Assembly: GCF_002300555.2 (NCBI RefSeq)
Contig: NZ_NTHN02000021.1
Location: 20,197 to 84,196, forward strand
Reading direction: 5' to 3'
Origin: Alloyangia mangrovi
Lineage (GTDB): Bacteria > Pseudomonadota > Alphaproteobacteria > Rhodobacterales > Rhodobacteraceae
DNA: 64,000 nt
The notes under the pieces: generated by a model
What the model saw: only the letters and a program-made list of their open reading frames with translations
Databases searched by the model: none
What the model was told of the DNA's origin: nothing
Translations under genes and position numbers: made by a program
In this document: piece by piece, positions 37,614 through 46,065 of the stretch
Layout of the letters: each line of letters begins with the position of its first letter
How positions within the stretch are numbered: the stretch's first letter is position 1

Positions 37614-38552
37614 ATGCTGATGCTGGCCGGATTGATGGGCATGGCGCTTCTGGGAACGCTGGCGGTCTTTGCCGTGCCGGAGGGCGAGGAGGAGACCGAG
37701 GGCGCGCAGATGGGGGCTGCCGACACCGCCGACAGCTTAGACACGAGTTTGGTTTCCGGGGCGGAGAACATCGGCAGCGCCCCGGTGCTCGGCACGCCGC
37801 TGACCGACCTGCTTGGCGGCGGCGCGGCGGATGAGTTCATCGAGGGTCTGCGGGGCGACGATGAGCTGCTCGGCGGCGCCGGCGCCGATACGATCCTCGG
37901 CGGGGCGGGCAATGACACGCTGCACGGCGAGGCCGGAGCGGATGTGCTGCGGGGCGGCGAGGGGGATGACCGGCTCTTCGCCCATGGCGGTGGAGACACG
38001 CTCGACGGCGGTGCGGGGGACGACGAGGCGCAGGGCGGGCTCGGTGCGGACCTCTTGCTCGGCGGCCCGGGACGCGATGCGCTGCTGGGCCGCGAGGGCG
38101 CCGATACACTGATCGGCGGCGATGGCGTGGACACGCTCTTTGGCGGCGGCGGGAACGATTTTCTGTCCGGTGTCACGCCGGGCGAGGGTGCTACAGATAC
38201 GGACGGGACGGACTATCTCAACGGCGGCTCGGGCAAGGACGCGCTGTGGATCGGCCGCGGCGATGTGGCCAGCGGGGGCGCGGACGAGGACGACTTCTAC
38301 CTTGGCGACTGGATCGACGGGGGCGAGTCAGCGGAGCTGGTGGATTTCGACCCGATGCAGGACCGGCTGATCGTGGTCTGGTCGGGCGACGCGGCACCGA
38401 CGCTCGACCTGCGCGCCAGCGAGGAGGCGGCGGGGATGACCGAGATCCGCGCGGATGGCGAACTGCTCGCGCTTTTGCCCGAGGCGGATGCTCCGGGGCT
38501 GGAGAGTATCGCGCTGCTCGAGGCGTCACGCGCCGGCCCCATCGGCGCCTGA
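37614..38552 (+). CDS. Short RTX-type calcium-binding repeat protein with N-terminal membrane anchor
   Basis: A 312-residue acidic protein. An N-terminal hydrophobic segment (MLMLAGLMGMALLGTLAVFA) is followed by an acidic linker. About residues 60-190 hold some ten nonapeptide-like repeats of the GGxGxD type (LLGGAGADTILGGAGNDTLH and similar), the calcium beta-roll. The C-terminal part ends in a small beta domain (DFDPMQDRLIVVW). True RTX exoproteins have a C-terminal type I secretion signal and no N-terminal anchor; this one looks membrane-tethered. The start follows GGAGG. Confidence 0.8.
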   Translation: MLMLAGLMGMALLGTLAVFAVPEGEEETEGAQMGAADTADSLDTSLVSGAENIGSAPVLGTPLTDLLGGGAADEFIEGLRGDDELLGGAGADTILGGAGNDTLHGEAGADVLRGGEGDDRLFAHGGGDTLDGGAGDDEAQGGLGADLLLGGPGRDALLGREGADTLIGGDGVDTLFGGGGNDFLSGVTPGEGATDTDGTDYLNGGSGKDALWIGRGDVASGGADEDDFYLGDWIDGGESAELVDFDPMQDRLIVVWSGDAAPTLDLRASEEAAGMTEIRADGELLALLPEADAPGLESIALLEASRAGPIGA

Positions 38553-38705
38553 GGTGGTTGCGGCGGCCCGGAGAACTTCGGGCTTCCCATTGGCGCTGAA
38601 TCGCCCTATACGCGCGCATCCGGCCATGCGGGCCGGAGCGCTCCAAGGGCCCTGCTGGACGACATCCCGGCTTGCGCCATCCCTCTAACCTTCAAGGAGA
38701 CCCCG

Positions 38706-38975
38706 ATGTCGATCACCGTTGAAGAAAAGAACCGCCTGATGAAGGAATTCGCAACCAAGGAAGGCGACACCGGTTCGCCCGAAGTTCAGGTTGCCATCCT
38801 CACCAGCCGCATCTCGACCCTGACCGAGCACTTCAAGACCCACAAGAAGGACAACCACTCCCGTCGTGGCCTTCTGAAGCTCGTGGCTCAGCGCCGCAAG
38901 CTGCTGGACTACCTGAAGGGCAAGGAAGAGGCACGTTACCTCGACCTGATCCAGCGCCTCGGCATCCGCCGCTGA
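38706..38975 (+). CDS. rpsO: 30S ribosomal protein S15
   Basis: An 89-residue protein that binds 16S rRNA in the platform. The family motifs are [31 protein letters not shown] and the C-terminal [20 protein letters not shown]. It follows AAGGAGA closely. In most bacteria pnp is directly downstream; here a terminator and an opposite-strand gene come between them. Confidence 0.98.
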   Translation: MSITVEEKNRLMKEFATKEGDTGSPEVQVAILTSRISTLTEHFKTHKKDNHSRRGLLKLVAQRRKLLDYLKGKEEARYLDLIQRLGIRR

Positions 38976-38999
38976 TCCGCTAAGGATACGGAATTCGCG

Positions 39000-39028
39000 A
39001 CGCCCGCTCCTCTGGAGTGGGCGTTTTG
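39000..39028 (+). terminator. Terminator after rpsO
   Basis: The arms CGCCCGCTCC and GGAGTGGGCG (one G-T) around a three-base loop are followed by TTTTGCTTTT. Confidence 0.88.
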
Positions 39029-39058
39029 CTTTTCCGGTGCAGCGGATGACGCGCGGAT

Positions 39059-39580
39059 TCAGGGCAGGGCGTTCAGCCGCTCCTCGACGAGGAACCTCAG
39101 CCCGCGCTTCCAGGCGATGTCGGTGTTGCCGCGAATGTCGGTCTGGTAGAGCGCGACAATCTCTCCGCTCTCCGCGTCGCGCACCCGCACCACCACGGTC
39201 TGCACCAGCACCGACAGCTTCTGCACTGCGCCGGAGAAGCTGAGCTCAGCGCCTAGCTTGCGGGCCATCGCCGCCTCGCAATGGTTGCAGGTGAAGACCT
39301 CGCCATGCTTGCGCAGGTCCTCCGCCAGCGGGGCGGGATCGATTAGCCGGTAGCGGTGACTTTCCTCGAGCAGCTCGCGGAAATAGTCGGACAGCATCGC
39401 GATACGGGCATGCTCGGCCTCGTTGCGCGCGCCGTAGTCGACCTCCTGGCTGAAATTGATGAAGCTCATGTCGTGCACCACGACGGGCCGCGGCGTGCCG
39501 GCGCGGGCGGTCGGAGCCGCGATGCTGACCAACGCGATCGCGAAAGCGGCCCGCCGAACGACCTGGAGAAGAATGCGCAT
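39059..39580 (-). CDS. Exported DUF2380-like protein
   Basis: A 173-residue protein with a signal peptide (MRILLQVVRRAAFAIALVSI, cleaved after PTARAG). The mature part has the features of DUF2380: VVHDMSFINFSQEVDYGA, HARIAMLSDYFRELLEESHR, then CNHC and ALYQTDIRGNTDIAWKRGL. The two cysteines in CNHC could form a disulfide or bind metal or haem. The start is supported by AAGGA upstream. It sits on the opposite strand between rpsO and pnp. The function is unknown. Confidence 0.75.
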   Translation of the reverse strand: MRILLQVVRRAAFAIALVSIAAPTARAGTPRPVVVHDMSFINFSQEVDYGARNEAEHARIAMLSDYFRELLEESHRYRLIDPAPLAEDLRKHGEVFTCNHCEAAMARKLGAELSFSGAVQKLSVLVQTVVVRVRDAESGEIVALYQTDIRGNTDIAWKRGLRFLVEERLNALP

Positions 39581-39861
39581 TCCGAGGTCCTTTCGTGAAC
39601 CGGGCGGGTCGCAGCCTAGCATGGGTGGGGGGAAAACAGGGATCAGCCTTTCGGATCGCCTTTGGCGCGCTTTGGCCCGTGGCAGGGCGTCCACGCTTAT
39701 CGCTTCCCAAAAGCCGGATTCTCATGTATGCGCGCCCCATCTGAGACGTGACGCCTTTGGCTCCCGGGCACATGCAAGAGGATAGGGAGCGGTGGCAATG
39801 GGGCCACCATGCAAACGGGAGACCCGGAGGGCCGGGAGTGCTCCCTTACAGGATACGCTAC

Positions 39862-42003
39862 ATGTTCAACGTTACGACGAAATCCATGCAGTGGGGCGAG
39901 GAAACCCTCACCCTCGAGACCGGCAAGGTCGCCCGTCAGGCAGACGGCACCGTCATCGCCACGCTCGGCGAGACCTCGGTCATGGCCAACGTGACCTTCG
40001 CGAAGGAACCGAAGCCGGGTCAGGATTTCTTCCCGCTGACCGTCCACTACCAGGAAAAATACTACGCCGCGGGCAAGGTGCCCGGTGGCTTCTTCAAGCG
40101 CGAGGCGCGTCCGACCGAGAAAGAGACGCTGACCGCACGCCTGATCGACCGTCCGATCCGTCCGCTCTTCGTCCCCGGCTTCAAGCATGAAGTGCTGGTG
40201 ATGTGCACCGTGCTGTCGCACGATCTGGTCAACGACCCCGACGTCGTGGCGATGATCGCTGCCTCGGCGGCGCTGACCATCTCGGGCGTGCCCTTCATGG
40301 GCCCGATCGCCGGCTGCCGCGTCGGCTACACCGATGGCGAATACGTGCTGAACCCGACCGTCGACGACATGCAGGGGCTGCGCAACAACCCCGATCAGCG
40401 TCTCGACCTCGTCGTCGCCGGCACCAAGGACGCCGTGATGATGGTGGAATCGGAAGCCTACGAGCTGACCGAAGACGAGATGCTGGGCGCCGTCACCTTC
40501 GCGCACGCGCAGATCCAGCCGGTGATCGACCTGATCATCGACCTGGCCGAGGCTGCTGCGAAAGAGCCCTTCGACTTCCAGGCGCCCGACTACTCGGAGC
40601 TCTTCGAAGTGGTGAAAGGTCTTGGCGAAGCCAAGATGAAGGCCGCCTACGCGATCACCGACAAGCAGGCGCGCGTAGCCGCCGTGTCCGCCGCCAAGGA
40701 AGAGATCAAGGCACAGCTCACCGAAGAGCAGCTCGAAGATGCGAACCTCGGTTCGGCGATCAAGAAGCTCGAGTCGGTGGTCCTGCGCTCGGACGTGGTG
40801 AAGAACAAGCGCCGCATCGACGGTCGCGCGCTCGACCAGGTCCGTCCGATCGTGTCGGAAACCTCGGTTCTGCCGCGCACCCACGGCTCGTCGCTGTTCA
40901 CCCGCGGTGAGACGCAGGCGCTGGTCGTGACCACGCTGGGCACCGGCGACGACGAGCAGATCATCGACGCGCTGCACGGCAACTTCCGCTCGAACTTCCT
41001 GCTGCACTACAACTTCCCGCCGTACTCGGTTGGTGAAGTGGGCCGCGTTGGCTCGCCGGGTCGCCGTGAAATCGGCCACGGCAAGCTGGCATGGCGCGCG
41101 CTGCAGGCCGTTCTGCCCGCACCGACCGACTTCCCCTACACCATCCGCGTGGTGTCCGAGATCACCGAGTCCAACGGCTCGTCCTCGATGGCCTCCGTCT
41201 GCGGCGGCTCGCTGTCGATGATGGATGCGGGCGTTCCGCTGAAGGCACCGGTGGCCGGCGTGGCCATGGGCCTCGTGCTGGAAGATGACGGTGAGTATGC
41301 GGTTCTGACCGACATCCTCGGCGACGAAGACCACCTCGGCGACATGGACTTCAAAGTTGCAGGCACCGAGAACGGCATCACCTCGCTGCAAATGGACATC
41401 AAGGTCGCGGGCATCACCCCCGAGATCATGAAGCAGGCTCTGGCACAGGCCAAGGACGGCCGGATGCACATCCTCGGCGAGATGGCCAAGGCGCTCACCG
41501 AGGCCGGTGAGTTCTCGGTCCACGCCCCGCGCATCGAGACCATGCAGATCCCGACCGACAAGATCCGTGAAGTGATCGGCTCGGGCGGCAAGGTGATCCG
41601 CGAGATCGTCGAAGTGTCGGGCGCCAAGGTCGATATCAACGACGATGGCGTGATCAAGATCGCCTCGGCCAACGGGGAAGCCATCCAGAAGGCCTACGAC
41701 ATGATCTACTCGATCGTGGCGGAGCCGGAAGAGGGCTCGATCTACAAAGGCAAGGTCGTGAAGATCGTCGACTTCGGCGCCTTCGTGAACTTCTTCGGCA
41801 AGCGCGACGGCCTCGTGCACGTCAGCCAGATCGAGAACCGCCGCCTGAACCATCCGTCGGATGTGCTGAAGGAAGGCCAGGAAGTCTACGTGAAGCTGCT
41901 TGGCTTCGACGATCGCGGCAAGGTGCGCCTCGCCATGAAGATGGTCGACCAGGAAACCGGCGAAGAGCTGGCAGCGGACAAGAAGGAAGAGACCGCGGAG
42001 TGA
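39862..42003 (+). CDS. pnp: Polyribonucleotide nucleotidyltransferase (PNPase)
   Basis: A 713-residue 3'-5' phosphorolytic exoribonuclease. Two RNase PH domains ([20 protein letters not shown]; the catalytic half with [20 protein letters not shown]) flank a helical linker, followed by a KH domain ([20 protein letters not shown]) and an S1 domain ([20 protein letters not shown]). All parts are intact. It is part of the RNA degradosome. The ATG at 39862 was chosen as the family start; upstream in-frame residues are not conserved-looking. pnp is normally autoregulated through its leader. Confidence 0.98.
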   Translation: MFNVTTKSMQWGEETLTLETGKVARQADGTVIATLGETSVMANVTFAKEPKPGQDFFPLTVHYQEKYYAAGKVPGGFFKREARPTEKETLTARLIDRPIRPLFVPGFKHEVLVMCTVLSHDLVNDPDVVAMIAASAALTISGVPFMGPIAGCRVGYTDGEYVLNPTVDDMQGLRNNPDQRLDLVVAGTKDAVMMVESEAYELTEDEMLGAVTFAHAQIQPVIDLIIDLAEAAAKEPFDFQAPDYSELFEVVKGLGEAKMKAAYAITDKQARVAAVSAAKEEIKAQLTEEQLEDANLGSAIKKLESVVLRSDVVKNKRRIDGRALDQVRPIVSETSVLPRTHGSSLFTRGETQALVVTTLGTGDDEQIIDALHGNFRSNFLLHYNFPPYSVGEVGRVGSPGRREIGHGKLAWRALQAVLPAPTDFPYTIRVVSEITESNGSSSMASVCGGSLSMMDAGVPLKAPVAGVAMGLVLEDDGEYAVLTDILGDEDHLGDMDFKVAGTENGITSLQMDIKVAGITPEIMKQALAQAKDGRMHILGEMAKALTEAGEFSVHAPRIETMQIPTDKIREVIGSGGKVIREIVEVSGAKVDINDDGVIKIASANGEAIQKAYDMIYSIVAEPEEGSIYKGKVVKIVDFGAFVNFFGKRDGLVHVSQIENRRLNHPSDVLKEGQEVYVKLLGFDDRGKVRLAMKMVDQETGEELAADKKEETAE

Positions 42004-42033
42004 TCCGCGGCCTCGGCCCTCGCTGAAATGCAG

Positions 42034-42064
42034 AAACGCCCCGGCCATTCGGTCGGGGCGTTTT
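42034..42064 (+). terminator. Terminator after pnp
   Basis: The stem CGCCCCG/CGGGGCG with a further GCC/GGT inner stem is followed by TTTTCT, 30 bases after the stop. Confidence 0.9.
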
Positions 42065-42102
42065 CTATTGGGCAATCGCGGTGGCGCGCGTTGCACCCGG
42101 CA

Positions 42103-42891
42103 TCAGTGCAGCAGAGCAGGCGCCCGCGGCTGATCCAGCACCAGGGACGAGGTTCCGGCCCCGGCCCAGAAACCCTCGAGGTGGCGTGCGGGGTCGGCTT
42201 TCTGGCGCATTTCGTCGGTGAGCGCCAGAAGGCCGGTCACCTGGTCCTGCGACCAGCTGATCAGCAGCCCCGGCGCCGAAATCGCCGAGATCGGAGCGTC
42301 CATCAGCGCCACCGGCGGCTCGTCGCGGTGGAAGGCCTCGACCGGGCATTCCAGCGAGGAGGTGCGGGTCTCGTCCCAGAGCGTGACCTCGTCGAGGCCG
42401 AGTGCCTCGAAATAGGGCACGAGCATCGGCTCGAGCACCAGCGGCAGCCAGTCCTCCTCGGGCTTGTAGAGCCCTTCCAGACGGCAGTGGCGCGCGATCC
42501 GCGAGACCAGCGTGGCGTCGAGATCCGGCGGCTCGGCCCCGATCACCCAGAGCCAGACCATGCGCGCGAAATGCCGGAAATCGCTGACCCCGAGCGCCTG
42601 GGCGATCATGTCCCAGCGGACCGCCTGACCGGTGGTCTTGATGATCTCGTCGAAGGCCTCGGGCGCCTGGTCGGGTTGCGGGCCGCCGAGGCTCTCGAGC
42701 AGCGCCTCCAGCTCCTGTGGCGTCGTCGCCTCGCTCCGCAGCGGCCCCCAAGCAGTGGTTTCCGGCGTGAAGCCGGGCACGCGGAAGAAGGGGTTGAGCA
42801 CCACGAAGACATGATCGTAGTCGCGCATCCACCAATGCAGGAGCTGCGCGTTCATGTTCGGATGTTCGAGACGTCGGGGCGTGTCGGTCAA
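42103..42891 (-). CDS. Hypothetical cytoplasmic protein
   Basis: A 262-residue protein if the TTG at 42891 is used; AAAGGA lies seven bases upstream of that codon. The ATG at 42855 gives 250 residues but has no binding site. There is no signal peptide or membrane helix. It is rich in tryptophan and acidic residues (LLHWWMRDYDHVFVVLNPFF; DFRHFARMVWLWVIGAEPPD). I do not recognise a family. It converges on pnp across that gene's terminator, and a 574-base non-coding region lies upstream. Confidence 0.7.
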   Translation of the reverse strand: MTDTPRRLEHPNMNAQLLHWWMRDYDHVFVVLNPFFRVPGFTPETTAWGPLRSEATTPQELEALLESLGGPQPDQAPEAFDEIIKTTGQAVRWDMIAQALGVSDFRHFARMVWLWVIGAEPPDLDATLVSRIARHCRLEGLYKPEEDWLPLVLEPMLVPYFEALGLDEVTLWDETRTSSLECPVEAFHRDEPPVALMDAPISAISAPGLLISWSQDQVTGLLALTDEMRQKADPARHLEGFWAGAGTSSLVLDQPRAPALLH

Positions 42892-43253
42892 ACTGAGTCC
42901 TTTCCGGCCGGAGCGCCGGGCTTCTATCATCTGGTGCGTCAACGGCAAGCTGCGGGGGGGATTCACCATGCATGGCGGGGGAATCTCACCCTCGTTCGTG
43001 CTTTTTTTAACGATTTTCTACGCAGATCAAAAGGGCAAGCCGTCGTACCACCACTCACGGTAAATACGCGACGAAGGTTTGGATGCGCTTCGGACCCCGA
43101 AGGGATTGGCGGGGTCCGAGGTGCAGGCAGCGAGCGGGTTGGCTCAGACTGACTTGTAAGCGATGTGTAAGTGACCAGATGGCCGGGGGCGGCCGAAAAG
43201 TGAATGGTCTGGCTTGCTCTGGACGAGCGGAGACACTCTGCTCCCGGCATTCC

Positions 43254-43282
43254 AAAAAAGAGGCCGGGCGCGTGGCCCGGCC
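43254..43282 (-). terminator. Strong intrinsic terminator on the minus strand
   Basis: Read on the minus strand: GGCCGGGC, loop CACGC, GCCCGGCC, then TCTTTTTT. It is a textbook Rho-independent terminator about 185 bases beyond the stop of the response regulator gene, and it forms the 3' end of the small-RNA candidate. Confidence 0.88.
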
Positions 43283-43370
43283 CAGTCCAACAGGGAGGTG
43301 CATGTGATGACCCGCACATGCCACGGGAACTCATGAGGGACCTGACCGACAGGGAGTCCTATCCGAAAGG
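43254..43370 (-). ncRNA. Candidate structured small RNA
   Basis: On the minus strand a TTGACA box at 43402-43397 precedes a region with successive hairpins: CCTA-CC/GG-TAGG at 43375-43358, CCTG/CAGG at 43353-43341, GCATGTG/CACATGC at 43321-43300, and finally the terminator. Unpaired CTCCCTG and CCTCCCTG, which resemble anti-Shine-Dalgarno seeds, lie between them. The predicted start is near 43367, giving about 115 bases; the -10 is weak. It matches no named family I know, though sRNAs with C-rich CCUCC loops are typical of Rhodobacter and relatives. The alternative is the 3' UTR of the upstream regulator gene. Confidence 0.45.
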
Positions 43371-43465
43371 CTAGGTCAGAGTATCACCAAGTACAGTGTC
43401 AACCAATGGGCGAGCAGATCACGATTGGCGGAAAACCGCTATGACGTGACATTTCCGCCGATTCG

Positions 43466-44152
43466 TCAGGCAACAAGTCGATAACCCCCGGATTCCGTGA
43501 CCAAAATGCGTGCGTTCGAGGGATCGGGTTCGATTTTCTGCCGCAGTCGATAGATGTGCGTCTCGAGCGTGTGGGTCGTGACGCCGGCGTTGTAGCCCCA
43601 GACCTCGTGCAGCAGAATTTCGCGCGGGACCACGCCTTCGGTCGAGCGGTAGAGGAACTTGAGAATGTTCGTTTCTTTCTCGGTGAGGCGGATCTTGCGG
43701 TCGTCCTCGGTCACCAGAAGCTTCATCGACGGCTTGAAGGTGTAAGGGCCGACGGTGAAGACCGCATCCTCGGATTGCTCGTGCTGGCGCAGCTGGGCGC
43801 GGATACGAGCCAGCAGCACCGGGAATTTGAAAGGCTTGGTGACATAGTCGTTGGCACCCGCGTCGAGGCCGAGGATCGTGTCGGCATCGGTGTCATGGCC
43901 GGTCAGCATGAGGATCGGCGATTTGACCCCCTGCTTGCGCATCAACTTGCACAGCTCGCGGCCGTCGGTGTCGGGCAGGCCGACGTCGAGGATCAGCAGG
44001 TCGTAGACCTGCTCCTTCACACGCGCCATGGCGGCGGCTCCGGTCTCGGCCTCGAACACCTCGAAATCCTCGGTCATGACCAGCTGCTCGGCCAGCGCCT
44101 CGCGCAGGTCGTCATCGTCGTCCACCAGAAGGATGTTCTTGATCTGGGCCAT
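43466..44152 (-). CDS. cenR: OmpR-family response regulator (CenR-like, orphan)
   Basis: A 228-residue two-component regulator. The receiver has DDDDDLREAL, the phospho-acceptor aspartate in LLILDVGLPDTDGREL and the lysine in NDYVTKPFKF. The C-terminal winged helix (LTEKETNILKFLYRSTEGVV; HTLETHIYRLRQKIEPDPSN) follows. The sequence closely recalls the CenR of Rhodobacter, an essential envelope regulator. No histidine kinase is adjacent. The symbol is from memory of the family and is less certain than the class. A small-RNA candidate lies immediately downstream. Confidence 0.88.
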   Translation of the reverse strand: MAQIKNILLVDDDDDLREALAEQLVMTEDFEVFEAETGAAAMARVKEQVYDLLILDVGLPDTDGRELCKLMRKQGVKSPILMLTGHDTDADTILGLDAGANDYVTKPFKFPVLLARIRAQLRQHEQSEDAVFTVGPYTFKPSMKLLVTEDDRKIRLTEKETNILKFLYRSTEGVVPREILLHEVWGYNAGVTTHTLETHIYRLRQKIEPDPSNARILVTESGGYRLVA

Positions 44153-44364
44153 CTGCCTCTCCGTCGTGCCGTCTCTGTCTTGCTGGATCACATGTAAGCG
44201 TAAGGGGGGGACAAACAAGTTTTGCTGCAGGGTTCTCACGCTCTCGTGTTGCGGGGCGGCTTTTGTTACAGCAATGAAGCTGCTTTGTTTCAGCGCCTTC
44301 CCGGGTCGGCTGGCCCGGGTGTACCATCCGCCACGCTTGCCGCGGCCCAGACAGGAAGACGCCC

Positions 44365-45457
44365 ATGTCCCTCGCGCCCGATCTCGGAGAATTGCTCGCC
44401 CGTGCCCGCGCCGACCTGCGCATGGGGGTGCCGGTGGTGCTGAAGGCGCAGACGGGCGGCGCTTTGGTGATCGCGGCCGAGACGGTCTCGGCAGCGCGGC
44501 TGGCGGTGCTGCGGGCGCTGCCGGGCGCGCTTGATCTGACCATCACCGCGCGCCGGGCCGAAACGCTGAAGGCGCGCGCCTATGACGGCGATCTGGCGCG
44601 GCTGATCCTGCCGGACGATGCGGGGCTCGACTGGGTGCAGTCGATCGCCGATCCGGCGGATGATCTGGCCAAGCCGATGAAGGGTCCGCTGGCCAGCCGC
44701 CGGGGGGGGCGACACCGGGCTGCACCGGCTGGCGATCACCCTCGTGAAGTCGGCACGGCTGCTGCCCGCGGCGCTGATCCTGCCGCTGGACGATCCCGAG
44801 GGCTTTGCAGAGGGCGAGATGCTGACCATGGTCGAGGCCGACCCGGCCGGGCCCTACATGCTGACGCTGGCGCGGCTCGACCACGTGGTCTCGGCCAAGG
44901 TGCCGCTGCGCGCGGCGCAGAACGCCCGGCTGCATATCTTCCGGCCCGAGGACGGCTCGGACGAGCATTATGCCATCGAGATCGGCCGGCCCGACCGCTC
45001 CAAGCCGGTGCTCTCGCGGCTCCATTCGGCCTGTTTCACCGGCGATCTCCTGGGCTCGCTGAAATGCGACTGCGGCCCGCAGCTCAACGCCGCGCTGGCG
45101 CAGATGGGCGAGGAAGGGGCAGGGGTCCTGCTCTATCTCAACCAGGAGGGGCGCGGCATCGGGCTGGCCAACAAGATGCGGGCCTACGCGCTGCAGGACC
45201 AAGGCTTCGATACGGTCGAGGCGAACCACCGGCTGGGTTTCGAGGATGACGAGCGCGACTTCCGCCTCGGCGCCGAGATCCTGCGCAAGATGGGCTTCGG
45301 CGCGGTGCGGCTGCTGACCAACAACCCCAGCAAGATGGCGATGATGGAGCGCTGCGGCATCACCGTCGCCGAGCGCGTGCCGCTGAAGGTCGGGCTCAAC
45401 GCCTATAACGAGCGCTACCTCGCCACCAAGGCCGAGAAGTCGGGGCACCTGCTATGA
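44365..45457 (+). CDS. ribA: GTP cyclohydrolase II with N-terminal extension, frameshifted in this sequence
   Basis: This enzyme opens GTP for riboflavin synthesis. The core has the zinc cysteines in HSACFTGDLLGSLKCDCG, the active-site stretch LYLNQEGRGIGLANKMRAYA and VEANHRLGFEDDERDF. About 165 residues precede the core (E. coli RibA has only 196 in all), beginning LGELLARARADLRMGVPVVL. The frame breaks at eight G at 44702-44709; deleting one G gives RRGGDTGLHRL and a continuous 363-residue protein. A homopolymer error is likely. Its end overlaps the next start by four bases. Confidence 0.88.
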
Positions 45458-45996
45458 GCGCGGCGACGGTGCGCGTGGGGCCGAGCGATCTGGTGCTGAC
45501 CCGCACCGGCCTGCGGTTCGCGGGGCGGACATGGCCCTGTGTCATCGGTCGCGGTGGGGTGCGCTTGGGCAAGCGAGAAGGTGACGGCGCGACGCCGATC
45601 GGTGTGCACCGGGTGGTCGCAATGCTCTACCGGCCCGACCGCATGGCGCGGCCCGCCTTCTGGGCCGAGCCGATCGGGCTGCGCGACCTCTGGTGCGACG
45701 ACAGTGGCTCTCCGGCCTACAACCAGCTGGTGCGCGCGCCCTTCGCGCCGAGCCACGAGACCATGCGCCGGGCCGACCCGCTCTACGATCTGGTGCTGAT
45801 CACCGACTGGAACTGGCCCGAGGCCGAGCCGGGTCGCGGCTCGGCGATCTTCCTGCACCAATGGCGGCGACCGGGCTATCCGACGGCGGGCTGCGTCGGC
45901 TTCGCGCCCGGCGACCTGCGCGAGATCGCCGGGCGAATGCTGCCCGGCGCGCGGCTGGTGGTGCCGGAGCCGCTCGACGGCTGGCGCGCGGGCTGA
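45454..45996 (+). CDS. L,D-transpeptidase (YkuD) family protein
   Basis: A 180-residue protein with the YkuD catalytic motif: histidine in IFLHQWRRPGYPTAGCVGF and the cysteine 12 residues later. The upstream GGVRLGKREGDGATPIGVHR stretch is typical of the single-domain family. No signal peptide is visible, so location is uncertain; related short YkuD proteins also lack one. It overlaps ribA by ATGA. The activity would be cross-linking of peptidoglycan or of proteins to it; the coupling to ribA has no obvious explanation. Confidence 0.85.
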   Translation: MSAATVRVGPSDLVLTRTGLRFAGRTWPCVIGRGGVRLGKREGDGATPIGVHRVVAMLYRPDRMARPAFWAEPIGLRDLWCDDSGSPAYNQLVRAPFAPSHETMRRADPLYDLVLITDWNWPEAEPGRGSAIFLHQWRRPGYPTAGCVGFAPGDLREIAGRMLPGARLVVPEPLDGWRAG

Positions 45997-46006
45997 GAGG
46001 GCAGGA

Positions 46007-46056
46007 GCGGGGGTTTCACACCCCCGCACCCCCGTGGGATATTTTCACCTAGAAGA
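46007..46056 (+). repeat. Intergenic hairpin repeat, copy 4 of 6
   Basis: A hairpin GCGGGGGT, TTCAC, ACCCCCGC is followed by the core CCCCCGTGGGATATTTTCAC then CTAGAAGAA. It lies between convergent genes and reaches almost to the argE stop. Confidence 0.8.
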
Positions 46057-46065
46057 AGCGGCGGG

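Larger units (their letters stand above)
42892..43465. other. Non-coding region, 574 bases
   Basis: There is no credible protein gene here. The left part (to about 43060) must hold the promoter of the hypothetical gene, and includes T-runs and a stretch of seven G near 42955. The middle has GC-rich inverted segments (CGGACCCCGAAGG facing GCGGGGTCCGAG at about 43085-43120). The right part, 43254-43400, holds a minus-strand terminator, three hairpins and a TTGACA box that together look like a small RNA gene. Confidence 0.6.

Noticed and set aside
37830..38170. Tandem DNA repeats suggestive of a CRISPR or satellite array
   Set aside because: They are in-frame codons of RTX nonapeptides inside a protein gene; units vary in sequence and have no spacers.
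39697..42096. A 799-codon open frame opposite pnp
   Set aside because: It is an antisense shadow of pnp; H, D and G-rich composition without motifs.
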